Shown here: piece after piece, positions 61,700 through 64,000 of the stretch
Layout: each line of letters opens with the position of its first letter
How positions within the stretch are numbered: the first letter of the stretch is position 1
Assembly (NCBI GenBank): GCA_902625715.1
Contig: CACOCP010000003.1
Span: 46,056 to 110,055 of the forward strand
Direction: 5' to 3'
Length of the DNA stretch: 64,000 nt
Source of the DNA: an uncultured Pelagibacteraceae bacterium
GTDB lineage: Bacteria > Pseudomonadota > Alphaproteobacteria > Pelagibacterales > Pelagibacteraceae
Translations under genes and position numbers: made by a program
Notes under the pieces: generated by a model
Told to the model about the DNA's origin: nothing
The model's database searches: none
The model's input: only the letters and a program-made list of their open reading frames with translations

Positions 61700-64000
61700 T
61701 GGATTTGAGAAATAAAAATCTGAATTTATTAAAAAAAAATCATGTTTATGATGAAAAGATGGAACATGATGCGTGTGGCGTTGGACTGGTAGCATCAACA
61801 GAGGGTTTAAAATCAAGGAAAGTAGTTGAATATGGTATCCAAGCTCTTAAAGCTGTTTGGCATAGAGGCGCAATAGATGCAGATGGTAAAACGGGTGATG
61901 GAGCAGGAATTCATATCGAAATTCCTTATGATTTCTTCATTGAAAAGATAGAAGCAACTGGCCACAAACATGATGGGACAGAACTTTGCGTTGGTATGAT
62001 ATTTTTACCAAGAAATGACTTTGATGGACAAGAAAAATGCAGATCTATTATCGAAAGTGAACTAACAAAAAAAAATTTTAATATTTATGGATGGAGACAA
62101 GTCCCTGTTAATCCATCGGTTCTTGGTGAAAAAGCCGAGATGACCAGACCAGAAATAGCGCAAGTTCTATTTACCCATAATGATAAGCAAATTAAAGGAA
62201 AGAACTTAGAAAGAAATCTATATGAAACTAGAAGAAAAATAGAAAAAGAGTCAATAAAAAATCAACTTAATGGCTTTTATATTTGCTCCTTCAGCTCAAA
62301 GTCTATTATCTATAAAGGAATGTTTCTCGCAGAGTCCCTGTCTGATTTTTATATAGATTTAAAAGATGAAAGATTCATATCAAGGTTCGCTATTTTTCAT
62401 CAAAGATTTTCTACAAACACAGCTCCAAGTTGGGATTTAGCTCAACCGTTTAGATCTTTGGCACATAATGGAGAAATAAATACTTTAAAAGGTAATGTGA
62501 ATTGGATGAAGGTTCATGAGGAGGAAATGCACAGTGATTTATTTGAAGATATGGAAAATTTAAAACCTGTAATACCTGCAGGAAATTCCGACTCAGCTTC
62601 TTTGGATAATGTTTTTGAGCTTTTAAATGTTTCAGGTCAACCCGCACCACTAGCAAAACTTCTTTTGATACCTGATGCATGGTCTAAAAAAAGCAAAATT
62701 CTTCCAAGAGAACACAGACAATTATTTAATTTCCTAAATAGTACAATGGAACCATGGGATGGACCTGCAGCTATAGCAGCTACAGATAACGAATGGGTTA
62801 TTGCAGCTACTGATAGAAATGGTTTAAGACCGATGAGATATACAGTCACAAGAGATAAACTATTATTTGCAGGTTCAGAAACAGGAATGGTCGATTTAAA
62901 TGAAAAAAAAATTGTTACCAAAGGAAGGCTTGGACCGGGAGAGATAATTGGAATTAAAATTGAAAAAGGAAAAGTGTATTCAAATAGCGAAATTAAAAAT
63001 TACTTAGCAAAAGAATACAAACATTTTAATAATCAAATCATTGAACTTGATAATAAGCTTCCAATAGAAAATGAAAAACCTAATTTTTCTGGTGAAGAAT
63101 TAAGAAAATTACAACACACATTTGGGTATAGTCTTGAGGATTTAGAGTTAATTTTACATCCAATGGCAGAGGACGCAAAAGAGGCTACTGGATCAATGGG
63201 TGATGACACACCTTTAGCTGTGTTGTCAGATAAATATAGACCCCTTTACCACTATTTTAGACAAAACTTCAGCCAGGTTACCAATCCTCCAATTGATTCT
63301 TTAAGAGAAAATAAAGTAATGAGCTTGAAAACAAGATTTGGGAACCTTGGAAACATTTTAAATTTTGACAATTTAACAGAGGAAAACATTTATGTTTTAG
63401 ACAGTCCGATTTTATCCAATAACCAATTTGAAAAATTCATAACTTTTTTTGGAGACAACCATAAATTATTAGATTGTACTTTTTCAAAAGATGAAAACCT
63501 TGAGAAATCTATAGAAAAAATAAAGATCAGTGCAGAGCAGAGTGTAAGAGAGGGCGTAAAACAATTAATTTTAACTGATAAAAATACTAACTCTGAAAGA
63601 TTACCAATGCCAATGCTATTATGTATTGGTGCAATAAACACGCATTTAATCAAACTTGGATTGAGAGGTTATGTATCTATAAATGTACAAACAGGGGATG
63701 CTTTAGATACTCACTCTTTTGCTACTTTAATAGGAGTTGGAGCCACCACTGTTAATCCATACCTTGCATTTGATAGTTTATTTCAAAGATACTCAAAAAA
63801 TTTGTTCAATGAACTTTCTTTTAGAGATTGTGTTGAAAGATTTATTAAATCTGTAAATCTGGGATTACTAAAAATAATGTCTAAGATGGGTATATCTGTT
63901 CTCAGCTCATATAGAGGAGGATGTAATTTTGAAACTGTTGGTTTAAGCAGGACTATAGTAAAAGATTTTTTTCCTGGTGTTTTATCAAAAATTTCAGGAA
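61699..64000 (+). CDS. gltB: Glutamate synthase large subunit (3' truncated by window end)
   Basis: ATG overlapping the gltD stop (TAATG); MEHDACGVGLVASTEG, HQRFSTNTAPSWDLAQPFRSLAHNGEINTLKGNVNWM; open to the window end, so absent from the ORF track. Confidence 0.95.
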   Translation, partial: MDLRNKNLNLLKKNHVYDEKMEHDACGVGLVASTEGLKSRKVVEYGIQALKAVWHRGAIDADGKTGDGAGIHIEIPYDFFIEKIEATGHKHDGTELCVGMIFLPRNDFDGQEKCRSIIESELTKKNFNIYGWRQVPVNPSVLGEKAEMTRPEIAQVLFTHNDKQIKGKNLERNLYETRRKIEKESIKNQLNGFYICSFSSKSIIYKGMFLAESLSDFYIDLKDERFISRFAIFHQRFSTNTAPSWDLAQPFRSLAHNGEINTLKGNVNWMKVHEEEMHSDLFEDMENLKPVIPAGNSDSASLDNVFELLNVSGQPAPLAKLLLIPDAWSKKSKILPREHRQLFNFLNSTMEPWDGPAAIAATDNEWVIAATDRNGLRPMRYTVTRDKLLFAGSETGMVDLNEKKIVTKGRLGPGEIIGIKIEKGKVYSNSEIKNYLAKEYKHFNNQIIELDNKLPIENEKPNFSGEELRKLQHTFGYSLEDLELILHPMAEDAKEATGSMGDDTPLAVLSDKYRPLYHYFRQNFSQVTNPPIDSLRENKVMSLKTRFGNLGNILNFDNLTEENIYVLDSPILSNNQFEKFITFFGDNHKLLDCTFSKDENLEKSIEKIKISAEQSVREGVKQLILTDKNTNSERLPMPMLLCIGAINTHLIKLGLRGYVSINVQTGDALDTHSFATLIGVGATTVNPYLAFDSLFQRYSKNLFNELSFRDCVERFIKSVNLGLLKIMSKMGISVLSSYRGGCNFETVGLSRTIVKDFFPGVLSKISG

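Overview
The window looks like a very AT-rich, gene-dense stretch of a streamlined alphaproteobacterial chromosome, probably SAR11/Pelagibacterales (inferred from protein character, gene order and compactness; not tested by phylogeny). It holds about 57 protein-coding genes, two tRNAs (Leu-CAA, Arg-ACG) and several regulatory elements. Nearly all of it is core housekeeping: rsmI, maeB, murJ, trpS, nfuA, tsaB-fur-miaB-phoH-ybeY-lnt-metK-nusA-infB-rbfA-rpsO-pnp, fabI/fabB/fabA-irr-katG, dut-coaBC-ubiB-ubiE, mutM-rpsT-dnaA-dnaN, plsC-lysA-lptM-argH, coq7-dsbB, a helicase/TerB/ferredoxin/CarD operon, aceE-aceF, uppP and gltD-gltB. I see no prophage, transposon, CRISPR array or defence island, and no clear novel multi-gene system. 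The observations most worth a second look are: (1) two near-consensus Irr/ICE boxes, one before irr and one lying on the -10 of a strong katG promoter; (2) an AceE (PDH E1) with an N-terminal lipoyl domain closely similar to that of the neighbouring AceF; (3) an intrinsic terminator hairpin immediately before the nusA Shine-Dalgarno, with rimP missing; (4) a 27-aa Lys/Arg-only-style peptide gene facing a CarD with a long Lys-rich N-terminus; (5) a GNRA-capped structured hairpin after pnp; (6) a short tsaB overlapping a divergent deacetylase gene head-to-head; and (7) serial loss of normally conserved neighbours plus 4-bp convergent stop-codon overlaps.
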